A DNA stretch of 26,633 nucleotides, taken from positions 1-26,633 of the forward strand of contig CAZMPO010000020.1 of NCBI GenBank assembly GCA_964568425.1, written 5' to 3'. Made by a program: the position numbers and the translations under genes. Origin of the DNA: CAKSQF01 sp964568425. Its GTDB lineage: Bacteria; Bacillota; Clostridia; Oscillospirales; CAG-272. Below, piece after piece: positions 8,148 to 16,992 of the stretch. Each line of letters begins with the position of its first letter. The first letter of the stretch is position 1. The notes under the pieces were generated by a model. The model was not told the DNA's origin. It did not search any database and saw only the letters and a program-made list of their open reading frames with translations.

Positions 8148-8186
8148 AAACCAACGCTCCCTCGAAAACGGGGAGCGTTGGTTTTT
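8147..8186. terminator. Bidirectional terminator between the tyrosine kinase gene and rpsR
   Basis: The arms 8147-8161 and 8171-8186 pair through ACCAACGCTCCC/GGGAGCGTTGGT. They are flanked by A-tracts on the left and T-tracts on the right. It can therefore stop the + strand kinase operon and the converging - strand ribosomal operon. Confidence 0.93.
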
Positions 8187-8204
8187 GGTTATTAATGAAA
8201 CAGA

Positions 8205-8540
8205 TCAGTCGCTGACGTAAGGGAGCAGTGCAACTACACGTGCTCTCTTGATCGCAACTGCGAGCTGACGCTGATGCTTTGCGCATGTACCGGTAACTCT
8301 TCTGGGCACGATCTTTGCGCGCTCGGAAATGTACTTGCGAAGCTTCGCGGTCTCCTTGTAATCGATCTCGGTAACCTTATCAACGCAGAACTGGCAAACC
8401 TTCTTTCTCTTGTGGTTGTTGTTCTGACGGTAGGGTGCCTTTGCCGCAGGAGCAGCGGGAGCTGCAGGTGCTGCCTCGGGAGCAGCTGCAGGAGCAGTCT
8501 CCTCGGGAGCGGTCTGAGTTAAATCCTTCTCATTCTCCAT
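8205..8540 (-). CDS. rpsR: 30S ribosomal protein bS18 with N-terminal extension
   Basis: The C-terminal 70 or so residues are classical bS18 (KLRKYISERAKIVPRR, then KHQRQLAVAIKRARVVALLP). The protein binds 16S rRNA next to bS6 in the platform of the small subunit. It keeps the CxxC...CxxH set (VCQFC, TCAKH) of the zinc-binding form. About 40 residues before the core are unusual: a Glu/Thr start, then an Ala/Pro-rich stretch (APAAAPEAAPAAPAAPAAKAP). This makes 111 residues, against about 75-80 for most bS18 proteins. I chose the ATG at 8540, 10 nt from GGAGG; a TTG two codons upstream is closer to it. It is the last gene of rpsF-ssb-rpsR. Confidence 0.97.
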   Translation of the reverse strand: MENEKDLTQTAPEETAPAAAPEAAPAAPAAPAAKAPYRQNNNHKRKKVCQFCVDKVTEIDYKETAKLRKYISERAKIVPRRVTGTCAKHQRQLAVAIKRARVVALLPYVSD

Positions 8541-8567
8541 GATCAATAAACCTCCTTATTCGTGTTG

Positions 8568-9038
8568 TTAAAAGGGTAGATCGTCCTCGTTCGACATTTC
8601 TTCGAACTTGGGCGTCGCTGCGGCACTGCTTGCGTATGAAGGTGCGCCGTAGCTTTCGGGTGTGTATGCAGGTGCAGGTGCGGAACTCTGGCGTGATGCC
8701 GATTCGCTCTTTGAGTCAACAAAGTTGACCTCGTCTGCGACTACCTCGGTCGCGTAGCGTGTCTGACCGCTCTGGTCCTTCCACGAACGCGTCTGAATTG
8801 AGCCGAGAACGCAGATCGAGCTGCCTTTGCGGAAATACTTTGAAACAAATTCAGCAGTTTGACGCCATGCGACGACATTGATGAAATCACTCTGTGCCTG
8901 CTGATCGGCGGATCTGTAACTTCTTGTTACCGCAACGGTAAAGGATGTGACCGTGATACCGTTTGTGGTAGTGCGAAGCTCGGGATCGGCTGTCAGGCGA
9001 CCGCCCAGAATGACCTTGTTCAAATTAAAATTCGCCAT
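8568..9038 (-). CDS. ssb: Single-stranded DNA-binding protein
   Basis: This 156-aa protein has an N-terminal OB fold: NKVILGGRLTADPELRTT, FTVAV, FINVVAWRQTAEFVSKYFRKGS, and GSIQTRSWKDQSGQTRYATEVVADEV. A flexible Ser/Ala/Pro linker of about 40 residues ends in the acidic tip EDDLPF, which recruits replication and repair proteins. It protects single-stranded DNA in replication, recombination and repair. It is encoded between rpsF and rpsR, the standard Firmicutes arrangement, so its level is tied to ribosomal protein expression. Length and motifs are normal. Confidence 0.98.
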   Translation of the reverse strand: MANFNLNKVILGGRLTADPELRTTTNGITVTSFTVAVTRSYRSADQQAQSDFINVVAWRQTAEFVSKYFRKGSSICVLGSIQTRSWKDQSGQTRYATEVVADEVNFVDSKSESASRQSSAPAPAYTPESYGAPSYASSAAATPKFEEMSNEDDLPF

Positions 9039-9055
9039 TTTCTCGCTCCTCTTTC

Positions 9056-9352
9056 TTACGCTGCCTTCGCTACAACGATCGAACGCATGATGCCTTCGGT
9101 TATGTTGAAGATACGCTCAAGCTCTGCAGTAAAATCTGCGGGAGCATTGAAGTCGATCAGTACATAATAGCCTTCGGTCATTTTGTTGATCGGGTAAGCA
9201 AGTCTGCGTTTGCCCCACTCGGCAATATTCGTGATCTCGCCGTTCTTCGCAATGAGAGCGGTAAATTTCTCGACAATTGCCTTTACACCGTCTTCGCCCT
9301 TGGTTAAGTCAACGACGAATAAAGTTTCGTAAGTCTGATTCTTCTTTTCCAT
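9056..9352 (-). CDS. rpsF: 30S ribosomal protein bS6
   Basis: This 98-aa protein has the bS6 alpha/beta fold: YETLFVVDL at the start, then WGKRRLAYPINKMTEGYYVLIDF, then ELERIFNITEGIMRSIVV. It pairs with bS18 on the platform of the 30S subunit. I place the start at 9352, where AGGGAGGTG lies 7 nt upstream; a longer reading upstream would run through the leader and is not supported. It is first in rpsF-ssb-rpsR and follows a perfect promoter and a structured leader. Confidence 0.97.
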   Translation of the reverse strand: MEKKNQTYETLFVVDLTKGEDGVKAIVEKFTALIAKNGEITNIAEWGKRRLAYPINKMTEGYYVLIDFNAPADFTAELERIFNITEGIMRSIVVAKAA

Positions 9353-9440
9353 TTTGTACACCTCCCTATGGACATTAGACCGTCGATCCTGTGTTTTTGC
9401 CGACGGTAAGGAGAGATCTGCCTCACGGCAAATCTTCACC
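9353..9440 (-). ncRNA. Candidate S6:S18 autoregulatory leader RNA
   Basis: The rpsF leader folds a 7-bp hairpin: on the coding strand ACCGTCG (9407-9401) pairs with CGACGGT (9385-9379) around a 15-nt loop. CTAATGTCC follows just before the ribosome binding site. Many bacteria have an rpsF leader element with a conserved CCG-containing hairpin that binds the S6:S18 complex for feedback repression. The position and the hairpin fit; I could not run a covariance search. Confidence 0.5.
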
Positions 9441-9445
9441 TTGTT

Positions 9446-9474
9446 ATTATACACCTTTTTTTGCCTTTTGTCAA
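9446..9474 (-). promoter_or_regulatory. Promoter of rpsF-ssb-rpsR
   Basis: A perfect sigma-A promoter on the - strand: TTGACA at 9474-9469, 17-bp spacer, TATAAT at 9451-9446. It is about 95 bp before the rpsF start, leaving room for the leader RNA. Confidence 0.93.
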
Positions 9475-9497
9475 GTACTTTTCACTATTTTCTTCAA

Positions 9498-9531
9498 AAA
9501 AACAGAGACCGCGGTGGCAGTCTCTGTTTTT
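9498..9531 (-). terminator. Terminator of the LRR lipoprotein gene
   Basis: Arms 9498-9509 and 9520-9531 form a 12-bp stem (CAGAGAC/GTCTCTG core) with a 10-nt loop and a T-tract on the - strand. It begins 5 bp after the LRR stop and separates that gene from the rpsF promoter. Confidence 0.92.
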
Positions 9532-9536
9532 ATAGA

Positions 9537-11855
9537 TTATTTCGCTCCTTCTGCGGTTGTGACTGTCGTTACGACTGTTGCGGTCACGCCTGTGAAGGAC
9601 ATTTTCCATTCTTTTGCGTACTTCTCAACGACTGAGCCCTTGAGACCCTTGACCGAGAGCTTGAATTTGGTCTTCTTCTCGGTCGTCACCTCGACCTCTG
9701 TCGTGACGGGCGTTTTTCCGTCATCCTCGTAAACGACCTTGCCTTCTTCGTCGGTGACGTTGACATTCTTCTTTGTCGTGGTTACGATAACTTCCTCAAA
9801 TTCGGGAATCGGAATATATTCGCCGTTTTCGTATACGATACCGATCGCGTTCTCGCCGATCACAGTCACGGTGTTCGGGATAACGTATGTGTAGATCTTA
9901 GTGTTCAGGAACGCATTGTCGCCGATCTCGGTCAGCGAAGTGTTTTCAAGATCGACCGTCTTAAGGCTCGTACAGCCGCTGAATGCGTTCTTGCCGATGA
10001 CCTCAAGCTTTTCGGGAACAACGACAGTCACGATGTCGGTTCTGCCTGCGAATGCACCCTCGCCGATACCGTATATGCGTCTGTTGATGCCATTGAAGCT
10101 GATCTTGTTGTCCTCGGCACTCATTCTGACATATGTGGGGAGAATGACCTCAGTGTCGGTGCCGAGATATTTGGTGAGAACAAGTCCGTTCTGCGTAAGC
10201 TCAAATTCGAAGTCGGCATAGGGCGACTCGTCGATGTTGCCGAGAACATTGAACTGCGCAACAGGGTACTGTGTCGCATATTTTTCAAGCGAGTTGGTCG
10301 TGCCGCCGAGATAGCCGCTGATCGTGAATCCGTCAACAGCAACCGGATCGGGCTCGGGAACGCCGGGCTCTACAGTGCCCTCGACATAGCCGAGTGCGTA
10401 CGCACCTACGCTGTTTACAGAGCTCGGAACGTCGATGCTCTTGATGAGCGGACAGTCAAACAGGCAGTATTTGTTGAGCTTCTGCACTCCGTCCGAAAGC
10501 AATATGCTCGACAGCGATGTGCATCCGCGGAATGCGTTATCACCGAGCGATGTGATCTTTTCGGGGATGACAACACTTGTGAGCGAGGTACAACCCATAA
10601 ATGCATCGTTGCCGATGCCGGTGATCTTTTCTCCGAAATCAATGGAGGCGAGATTCTTGCAGTTTTTGAATGTGTAGGCACTGATCGTCGTGACATTCTC
10701 AGGCATTACATAGGACGTGATAGCAGTGCCGCCGAATGCGCCGTTGCCGATCGTCTTGATATCGGCACTGTGTGTGATCGATGACAGATTCGTGCAGTTG
10801 TAGAAGAGGAACGCCGAGATCGTCTTGACCTTTTCGGGAACGACTACCGATGTTATTCCCGAACATTCGCCGAACGCACCGTCACCGATGGTCGAAACCT
10901 CCTCGGGGAGAGTGATCGATGTGATCTTGTCCAGACCGAAGAATGCATAGTCGCCGATCGATATAACGCTCGACGGGATCGATACGCTCGTGATTCCGCT
11001 GTTCTTGTAGAACGCGTAGTCGCCGATGTTCTTGAGATCTGTCGGCAGAGAGAGCGTTGTTACGCTCGTGCAATAGTAGAAGCACTCATCGCCGATCGCA
11101 TGACAGCTCTCGGGGATCGTGATGTTCGTGAGCGATGTGCAGTAGTAGAACGCCGACTTGCCGAGCGTCTCTATCGTGTCCGGAAGCTCAAACTTCAGCG
11201 ATGTGCAACCGAAGAAGAATGCTTCGGGAATGGCGGTAACACCTGTCGGAAGCTGACAGAAGCTGAGTGCCTCGCAGCCGTAAAATACCTTTTTGCCGAG
11301 CGTCGTGACCGAGTCGGGAATCGTTACCGATTCGAGCGATCTCGCAAACATGAACGCGCTGTCCGAAAGCGTGGTCAGCGATGAGGGCAGGGAAACACTG
11401 TCAAGATTCTCGCAGTCGTAGAATGCACCGAGACCGATCACCTTGTAACCCTCGGGGATCGATGCCTTTTTCACATCCGAGCCGCGGAATGCATATCTCG
11501 CGACCGCACTGACGGCAACACTTTCGCCGTTTATCGCGGTTGGGAGAGTAACCGACTCGCTGTTTCCTCTGTAACCCGAAACAGCCGCACCGTTTTCGTA
11601 AATAATGTAGTCAAATTGGTCGTCCTGCGCGTATTTGACAAATGCGCCGAGTCCGTACAGATCACGTTCGGGGGAGGGGTCGACCTCGTCGTCGGGCTCG
11701 TTATCGTCCTCACCGTCACTCGACGGAGGTGCGATCGGCGCCGTTGTGACGTCAGCTTTCTTTGTCGTTGTTGTTTTCGAATCAGCATCGCCGCCGCAGG
11801 CAATAAGCGATGTACTGAGCGATAGAATAAGCAATGCCAAGAGCAATTTTTTCAT
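9537..11855 (-). CDS. BspA-like leucine-rich-repeat surface lipoprotein
   Basis: The 772-aa protein starts at 11855 (MKKLLLAL), 6 nt from AGGAGTG; a longer frame to 11894 overlaps the promoter and is rejected. A lipoprotein signal ends in STSLIAC with Cys followed by GG, so it should be lipid-anchored outside the membrane. After a Thr- and Asp/Glu-rich linker come about 16 repeats of 22-24 residues with the pattern IGxxAFxxCxxLTSVxIPxxVxT (LRR_5, BspA type). They form two blocks separated by a non-repeat segment with a GVPEPDP linker. The C-terminal region is beta-rich with TTTKK and VTTVTT stretches. Such proteins typically mediate adhesion to host or bacterial partners. It is a single-gene unit with its own promoter and terminator. 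Confidence 0.93.
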   Translation of the reverse strand: MKKLLLALLILSLSTSLIACGGDADSKTTTTKKADVTTAPIAPPSSDGEDDNEPDDEVDPSPERDLYGLGAFVKYAQDDQFDYIIYENGAAVSGYRGNSESVTLPTAINGESVAVSAVARYAFRGSDVKKASIPEGYKVIGLGAFYDCENLDSVSLPSSLTTLSDSAFMFARSLESVTIPDSVTTLGKKVFYGCEALSFCQLPTGVTAIPEAFFFGCTSLKFELPDTIETLGKSAFYYCTSLTNITIPESCHAIGDECFYYCTSVTTLSLPTDLKNIGDYAFYKNSGITSVSIPSSVISIGDYAFFGLDKITSITLPEEVSTIGDGAFGECSGITSVVVPEKVKTISAFLFYNCTNLSSITHSADIKTIGNGAFGGTAITSYVMPENVTTISAYTFKNCKNLASIDFGEKITGIGNDAFMGCTSLTSVVIPEKITSLGDNAFRGCTSLSSILLSDGVQKLNKYCLFDCPLIKSIDVPSSVNSVGAYALGYVEGTVEPGVPEPDPVAVDGFTISGYLGGTTNSLEKYATQYPVAQFNVLGNIDESPYADFEFELTQNGLVLTKYLGTDTEVILPTYVRMSAEDNKISFNGINRRIYGIGEGAFAGRTDIVTVVVPEKLEVIGKNAFSGCTSLKTVDLENTSLTEIGDNAFLNTKIYTYVIPNTVTVIGENAIGIVYENGEYIPIPEFEEVIVTTTKKNVNVTDEEGKVVYEDDGKTPVTTEVEVTTEKKTKFKLSVKGLKGSVVEKYAKEWKMSFTGVTATVVTTVTTAEGAK

Positions 11856-11885
11856 ATGATTCACTCCTAAAAGTATTATCGCTTT

Positions 11886-11914
11886 ATTATACAATATTTA
11901 GTCGACTTTGTCAA
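11886..11914 (-). promoter_or_regulatory. Promoter of the LRR lipoprotein gene
   Basis: On the - strand, TTGACA (11914-11909) and TATAAT (11891-11886) are separated by 17 bp. It is about 30 bp before the start codon, so the leader is short. A GTCGAC palindrome sits in the spacer. Confidence 0.92.
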
Positions 11915-11978
11915 GTCATTCGGTCGAATTTCATAAAAAAAGATTGCAAATTTTTTTAAAAATATTTTCGATTATATG

Positions 11979-12007
11979 TTGACAAACTGTGTCAAAAGTG
12001 CTATAAT
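11979..12007 (+). promoter_or_regulatory. Promoter of the TPP riboswitch / thiT unit
   Basis: TTGACA (11979-11984), 17-bp spacer, TATAAT (12002-12007). The spacing is ideal and the riboswitch starts about 20 nt downstream. It is divergent from the LRR promoter. Confidence 0.93.
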
Positions 12008-12024
12008 AGGGAAACCGAACCGAA

Positions 12025-12112
12025 TATAGTCAGGGGTGCTGTGAAAAACGGCTGAGACGAGGCAACTCGAACCCTTAACCTGATACGGATAATGCCGTCG
12101 TAGGGAGATTAT
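12025..12112 (+). ncRNA. TPP (THI-box) riboswitch
   Basis: All THI-box hallmarks are present in order: GGGGTGC (12033-12039), GGCTGAGA (12050-12057), ACCCTT, then ACCTGATACGGATAATGCCG and GTAGGGA. TPP binding should stabilise the aptamer and favour the terminator hairpin just downstream, switching thiT off when thiamine pyrophosphate is plentiful. Confidence 0.97.
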
Positions 12113-12133
12113 TAACGAAAAATGCCTGTTGAT

Positions 12134-12166
12134 ATTCCGTACGCTTATCCGGTGCGGAATTTTTTA
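12134..12166 (+). terminator. Riboswitch-controlled attenuator before thiT
   Basis: ATTCCGTAC (12134-12142) pairs with GTGCGGAAT (12152-12160), including one G-T pair, around a 9-nt loop, and runs into a T-tract. It lies 22 nt after the aptamer and 20 nt before the thiT start, the layout of a transcription-attenuation expression platform. Confidence 0.87.
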
Positions 12167-12185
12167 TTTTTCGGAGGTTTTTCGC

Positions 12186-12773
12186 ATGAAAAACACAAAA
12201 AGATCGCACGATCAACTCGCCGCCCTCGTTGAGGGTGCGCTGATGGTCGCGCTCGCGGTGGTGCTCGATCTTATCCCACTGCCGCATTGGCCGCAGGGAG
12301 GCTCGATCAGCCTGACAATGATCCCGATCGCCTACTATTCGCTTCGCCGCGGATGGCGGTGGGGAGCACTCGCCGGACTCGTCAACGCCGCCGTACAGCT
12401 CGTCAGCGGATGGGACCCGCCCCCCGCAAATACGCTCGCTGCCTTCGTCGGTTGCATTTTGCTCGATTATATCGTCGCGTACGCCGTGATCGGTCTTGCC
12501 GAGCTTTTCGCCAAACCGTTTGCGAGACACCGCCTCGTCGGCTACTCGCTCGGCACGCTTGCCGTCTGCCTTGTCCGATTTGTGTGTACCTTCCTGTCGG
12601 GTGTGCTGATCTGGGATGCATACGCCCCCGAGGGAATATCGCTTTGGTGGTATTCGCTGACCTATAACGGCTCGTACCTCATCCCGAACATCATCCTGAC
12701 AACAGTCGCGGTGACCCTGATCTCGATCGCACTTGACCCAAAGACCCTTCGACCCATGAAAAAAGATCACTGA
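12186..12773 (+). CDS. thiT: Energy-coupled thiamine transporter, substrate-binding S component ThiT
   Basis: This 195-aa, six-helix membrane protein captures thiamine outside the cell. It must dock onto a shared ECF module (EcfA, EcfA', EcfT), which is not encoded here. Family landmarks are the LVEGALMVALAVVLDLIPLP start, GWRWGALAGLVNAAVQLVSG, and WDAYAPEG followed by YSLTYNGSYLIPNIILT. The ATG at 12186 follows GGAGG by 8 nt; the upstream part of the frame is riboswitch leader. From memory, many ThiT proteins have His where this one has Thr135 (RFVCTF instead of RxxxHF), a position near the thiamine pocket; this needs an alignment. Control by the TPP riboswitch confirms the role. Confidence 0.96.
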   Translation: MKNTKRSHDQLAALVEGALMVALAVVLDLIPLPHWPQGGSISLTMIPIAYYSLRRGWRWGALAGLVNAAVQLVSGWDPPPANTLAAFVGCILLDYIVAYAVIGLAELFAKPFARHRLVGYSLGTLAVCLVRFVCTFLSGVLIWDAYAPEGISLWWYSLTYNGSYLIPNIILTTVAVTLISIALDPKTLRPMKKDH

Positions 12774-12780
12774 AAAATTA

Positions 12781-12816
12781 AACCATCTTCCCCAAAGCGA
12801 GGAAGATGGTTTTTTG
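12781..12816 (+). terminator. Terminator of thiT
   Basis: AACCATCTTCC (12781-12791) pairs with GGAAGATGGTT (12801-12811) and is followed by a T-tract. On the - strand the same hairpin lies just after the microprotein gene and may also end that unit, although its T-run there is weaker. Confidence 0.9.
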
Positions 12817-12831
12817 GTTTATGCGTTTGGA

Positions 12832-12975
12832 TCAAAATCTGTAAAGTCCGTTCTCGCCGCCGATACGCATCGGTGCGAAGGGAAGGCTGAGTGCCATGAT
12901 GTCATCACAACCGTCCACGATATCGACCTTTGCGGTCGGCGCGTCGTAGGACTCTTTTTCTTTGTTTTCTTCCAT
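12832..12975 (-). CDS. YxAPxA microprotein 1 (47 aa), partner of giant repeat protein 1
   Basis: The ATG at 12975 lies 4 nt from AGGAG and 20 nt after the stop of the giant protein, so the two should be cotranscribed. The peptide has no signal sequence and is acidic. Residues 7-35 align without gaps to residues 12-40 of the microprotein at 21124-21285: 16 of 29 are identical. The shared pattern is KE-x-Y-[DE]-AP-x-A-x-V-x-I-x-D-x-x-D-x-I-x-A-x-S-x-PF-x-P, and both end in Y-x-F. Identical residues mostly fall on alternate positions, as in a beta strand. Short peptides with a YxxP start occur in many gut Clostridia, but I know of no assigned function. A leader-like peptide or a chaperone for the giant protein are guesses. 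Confidence 0.8.
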   Translation of the reverse strand: MEENKEKESYDAPTAKVDIVDGCDDIMALSLPFAPMRIGGENGLYRF

Positions 12976-12995
12976 GTTCTCCTGACCTTTCTTCG

Positions 12996-15900
12996 TTATT
13001 TGTTGTAGATCTCCGACGCGAGCTGGTATGCGCGTATTGCCGAGATCAGCGTCTTGAGCGTTGCGGGATAATCCTCGCAGGTCTCCATGACGAGTACGCT
13101 GTGACAGTAGGACATCGCACTGCACTCGAATGTGAGCACATCGTCGCCGACCGTCGCCGTGAAGGTTATGTCCTCGTCAAGGTCGAACGCCTTGATGTTG
13201 TTCGCCGCGATCCTGTAATAGTCGCCAACTCGCTCTGCCTTGACGATCACACCGTTGACCGTGAAGACCACATCACCGATGTTAACGCCGTCCCAAAGCT
13301 CGAAATATGCCCTCAGAGAGGTCTCCGATCCGAGTGCCAGGTTGAATCCGATGAAGCTGCCGACGCCCTCTTTCGAGATCGGCTCTTTCGCAAAGGATAC
13401 AAGATCCTCCGCCGTCAGCTCGGTGATCGCCTTGTCGGTGTCATCGAGATTCTTGTTTGCAAGATCGTCTGCCTCGACCTCGAAATAGGTCTGCGCCGCC
13501 GCACCATAGTTCAGCAGTGCCTTCGCAAATGCAACATCACCCTCGGTGTAGTCGCTCGGATTGTTTATGATGTACTCGGCGTACTCCCTGATCGTGAAGT
13601 CGTAAAGCGTGCCCGAGAGCTCGCCCTCTTTGATCTGCGCATAGATGTCACTTGTCATCTCGTATGCCGCAACATAGCAGGAGAATACATAATATGTCTT
13701 TTCGTCAATGATGCGTTCCTTTGCATCCGATACCGGAACATCAAGTGTACTGCCGTCGGGAAGGATGAAGTGCATGTAGGCTGTCGCACTGCTTGCGATC
13801 TCGTCGGAGAGCTGCATGTAGAAGTTTACACCGATCTTGCCGTCAAGCGTGAGCGTGTAGCCGATCACACTCGTGCTGATTCCGTCCTTGCCGCAGATGC
13901 ATTTGCCTGTGTCCTTGTCATATTCGTGCACCGCATCGTAGGTTGTACCGCACCACTCGCAGATCGCTGTGTGAACATTCTCGTCCTTGCAGATCGGAGC
14001 CTTGCTTTTGTTCATCTTGTGCGTCTCGCTTGTGCAAAGCTCGATGATCGTCGTATCGCTTTCCAAAAGGTCGGCTTGATCCTCGTACGCAATATATTCG
14101 TCGGAGTGCTCAAGATCGTCACTCTGCATACGTACATGCAGACCCTCTGCAATGGTGACGTCTCTGCCGAATGCACGATAATCGCCGTGAACATAAATAT
14201 AGTCAAGTCCGTTTATCTCTACATCCGCAAGGACGCCGTGGTTAAATCCTATGATAGAAATAACACCGCCGTTTATCGTGAACTTGTTTGCGTCGATGCA
14301 GTCTAGCTCGGTACCGCTATATGCAGAGAAATAACCGCCGTTTATCGTTACACCGTTCAATATGACGCCCTTTTCATATGGTCCTGTGTCGACCTGAACA
14401 TAACCGCCGTCTATCGTGAGATAGCAATCGTAGTAAGAATAAGCACCGCTTGACTGGATCACCGCCGTGAGACGATCCCCTGTACAGATACTCATTCGTC
14501 CGCACTTGGACTTGCTGCCGTCCAGATCATGGTACTCGTCGTACACGGGCTCTGACTGTGCATAGATATGAAGATGCGAGTTATCATTTATTATGATTCC
14601 GTTTCTGACATCAAAGTTCGATTCGTCGGCAAGGATGATGTTCACGTTTCCGCTGATCTCAAGTCGTTGCGGGTTTATTGTGACATCGCCGACCACGACA
14701 TACCAACCCTCGGTCAGCTTGGAGTCATTTCCCGCAATCACGGTCGCCAGAGCCGTCTTGGTCTCGAAGCTCTTGGTCGTGCTGTTGTATTCGAGATAGC
14801 TGCCCTTCCAAACACCACACTCGCATACGCCGGTCGTCTCGTTAAAGTCGTGTGCGACATCCTGCGAGTATCCGCACCACTTGCAACTCTCGTTGTGGGT
14901 GTCCGCATCCTTATACTTGAGGACAAGCGAGTGCGTCTCGTTTGTGCAAGGCTCAAAGGTCAGCCATGTGGCGTCGCTGCTGAGCTCGTAATCTTTGAAA
15001 TCTTCAAACGGAATGTATGCCGGATCTCCGTCGTCGTCCAGCGTTGCTATGCGTGCACGAAGTCCTTTGAGAATATATACACTGCCCGTGATCGCTTGGA
15101 TGTGACCCATGATCTCGATGTGGTCAAAATCGTTTATCGTGATCGAACCGTTGATGCCGTACTTGCTTCCGTCTACGAATAATCTGCCGCCGTTTATCGT
15201 AACATTTGCCGCTATTGCGGTGTTGGTGTAATGATTGGAAGAACCATCGACATTTAAGTAGCCGCCATTTAAGGTCACACTGCTGATATTGATTGCAATA
15301 TATTCATTAGCAGTTATCCATGCAACACCGCCGTCTACCGTTAATGTGCAGTTGTAGCCTCCTTTGAGTGCCTCCTGATCGCCGGCGATAGATATCTCGC
15401 CTGTTTTGCTGTTACTGTCGATATCGCCGTACTCATCAAAAATCGGTGTCGATTGCCCGTAGATGCGAAGATTCGATCCGGCATCCATGTGGATTCTTCT
15501 TACTCTCAGATACGAACCATCAGCGAGTATGATGTTCACGTTTCCGCTGATCTCAAGTTGTGCCGAGTTTATCAAGACATTGCCGACCACGACATACCAA
15601 CCCGCAGTCAGCTTGGACTCATTTCCCACAATCACGGTCGCCACAGCCGTCTTGGTCTCGAAGCTCTTGGTCGTGCTGTTGTATTCGAGATAGCTGCCTC
15701 TCCAAGTACCGCACTCACATATGCTTGTCTCCTCGTTAAAGGCGTGTGCGACATCCTGCGAGTATCCGCACCACTCGCAGACCTTTGTGTGAACGTCCGC
15801 ATCCTTATACTTGAGGACAAGCGAGTGCGTCTCGTCTGTGCAATGCTCGATGGTCAGCCATGCGGCATTGACGCTGAGCTCGTAATTTTTGAAATCTTCA

Positions 15901-16992
15901 AACGGAATGCATGTCGTTCCTTCGCCGTCGACTGCCGCTGTTATGCGTACACGAAGTCCTTCGAGAACGTGTATCCCGCCCGTGATCGATTGGGTGCTGC
16001 CCGAGATCACGATGTAGTCAAAATCGTTTATCGTGACCGAACCGTTGATGCTGTATGTCGCTCCCCATACGTATATATTACCGCCGTTTATCGTAAGGTT
16101 TGCCGCTATGGCACCGGCGTCTGTACCACTCAAGACGCTCAAGTAGCCGCCGTTTAAGGTAACACCGGTGATTTCGATGGTGTTGTACCCGACAGGAGAG
16201 TCTATCCGTACAACACCGCCGTCTACCGTCAGAGTGCAGTTGCTGCCGGTGAGCGCCTTCTGCTCGCTGCTGCCGATTATCAGTGTTCCGGCTTTATTCT
16301 TGCTCTCGTCAACGTCGCCGTACTCATCAAAAATCGGTGTCGATTGCCCGTAGATGCGAAGATTCGATCCGGCATCCATTTGGATCCGGTTTATAAAAAT
16401 ATACGAATCATCGGTGAGTATGATGTGAACATTACCGCTGATCGATGCAATGTTCGAGTAGACATCGCCGACCACGACATACCAGCCCTCGGTAAGCTTG
16501 GTCTCATTTCCCGTAATCACGGTCGCTGTCGCCGTCTTGGTCTCGAAGCTCTTGGTCGTGCTGTTGTATTCGAGATAGCTGCCTCCCCAAACACCGCACT
16601 CACATACGCCGGTCTCCTCGTTAAAGTCGTGTGCGACATCCTGCGAGTATCCGCACCACTTGCAACTCTCGTTGTGCGTGGCCGCATCCTTGCATTTGAG
16701 GCTCAGCGAGTGCGTCTCGTCTGTGCAAGGCTCGAAGGTCAGCCATTTTACGTTACTGCCAAAGTCTTTAAGCGGAATGTACGTCGGATTTCCGTCATTG
16801 TCTACCGATGCTATGCGTACACGAAGTCCGTCGAGAATATATACACCGCCCGTGATCGCTCGGATGTTACCCATGATCTCGGTGTGGTCAAAATCGTTTA
16901 TCGTGATCGAACCGTTGATGCCGTACTTGCTTCCGTTTACGAATAATCTGCCGCCGTTTATCGTAACATTTGCCGCTATTGCGGTGTTGGTG
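12996..16992 (-). CDS. Giant secreted repeat protein 1, C-terminal part (after the assembly gap)
   Basis: This is the 3' portion (about 1,332 codons) of a gene broken by the 100-N gap at 16993-17092. It carries the end of one repeat unit and three further units with a period of about 885-894 bp. Each unit has a W-x-GSYLEYN start, LTxGWYVVVGxV, an ISGNVNIILADxS strand, an IYGQS or IYAQS turn, several TINGG-type beta-helix rungs, GLRVRI, and a Cys/His module (CTxETH...CxWCG...H.FN..TGxCxCG). The last 290 residues form a separate domain: GYTLTLDGKIGVNFYM, AKALLNYGAAAQTYF, FIGFNLALGSETSLRAYF and a final ISAIRAYQLASEIYNK. The same domain ends giant protein 2. No LPXTG or membrane anchor is visible, so attachment to the cell is unexplained. 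TINGG repeats resemble carbohydrate-binding right-handed beta-helices. Confidence 0.88.

Noticed and set aside
11856..11894. 13-codon extension of the LRR lipoprotein
   Set aside because: It overlaps the -10 box and the ribosome binding site; the lipoprotein signal starts at 11855.
12930..14306. A 458-codon open frame on the + strand, with similar long + frames at 14568-15182, 15453-16157 and 16344-16946
   Set aside because: They lie antisense to the giant repeat gene, repeat with its units, have no ribosome binding sites and give low-complexity Val/Arg/Cys-rich products. They are shadows of biased codon use in a repeated gene.
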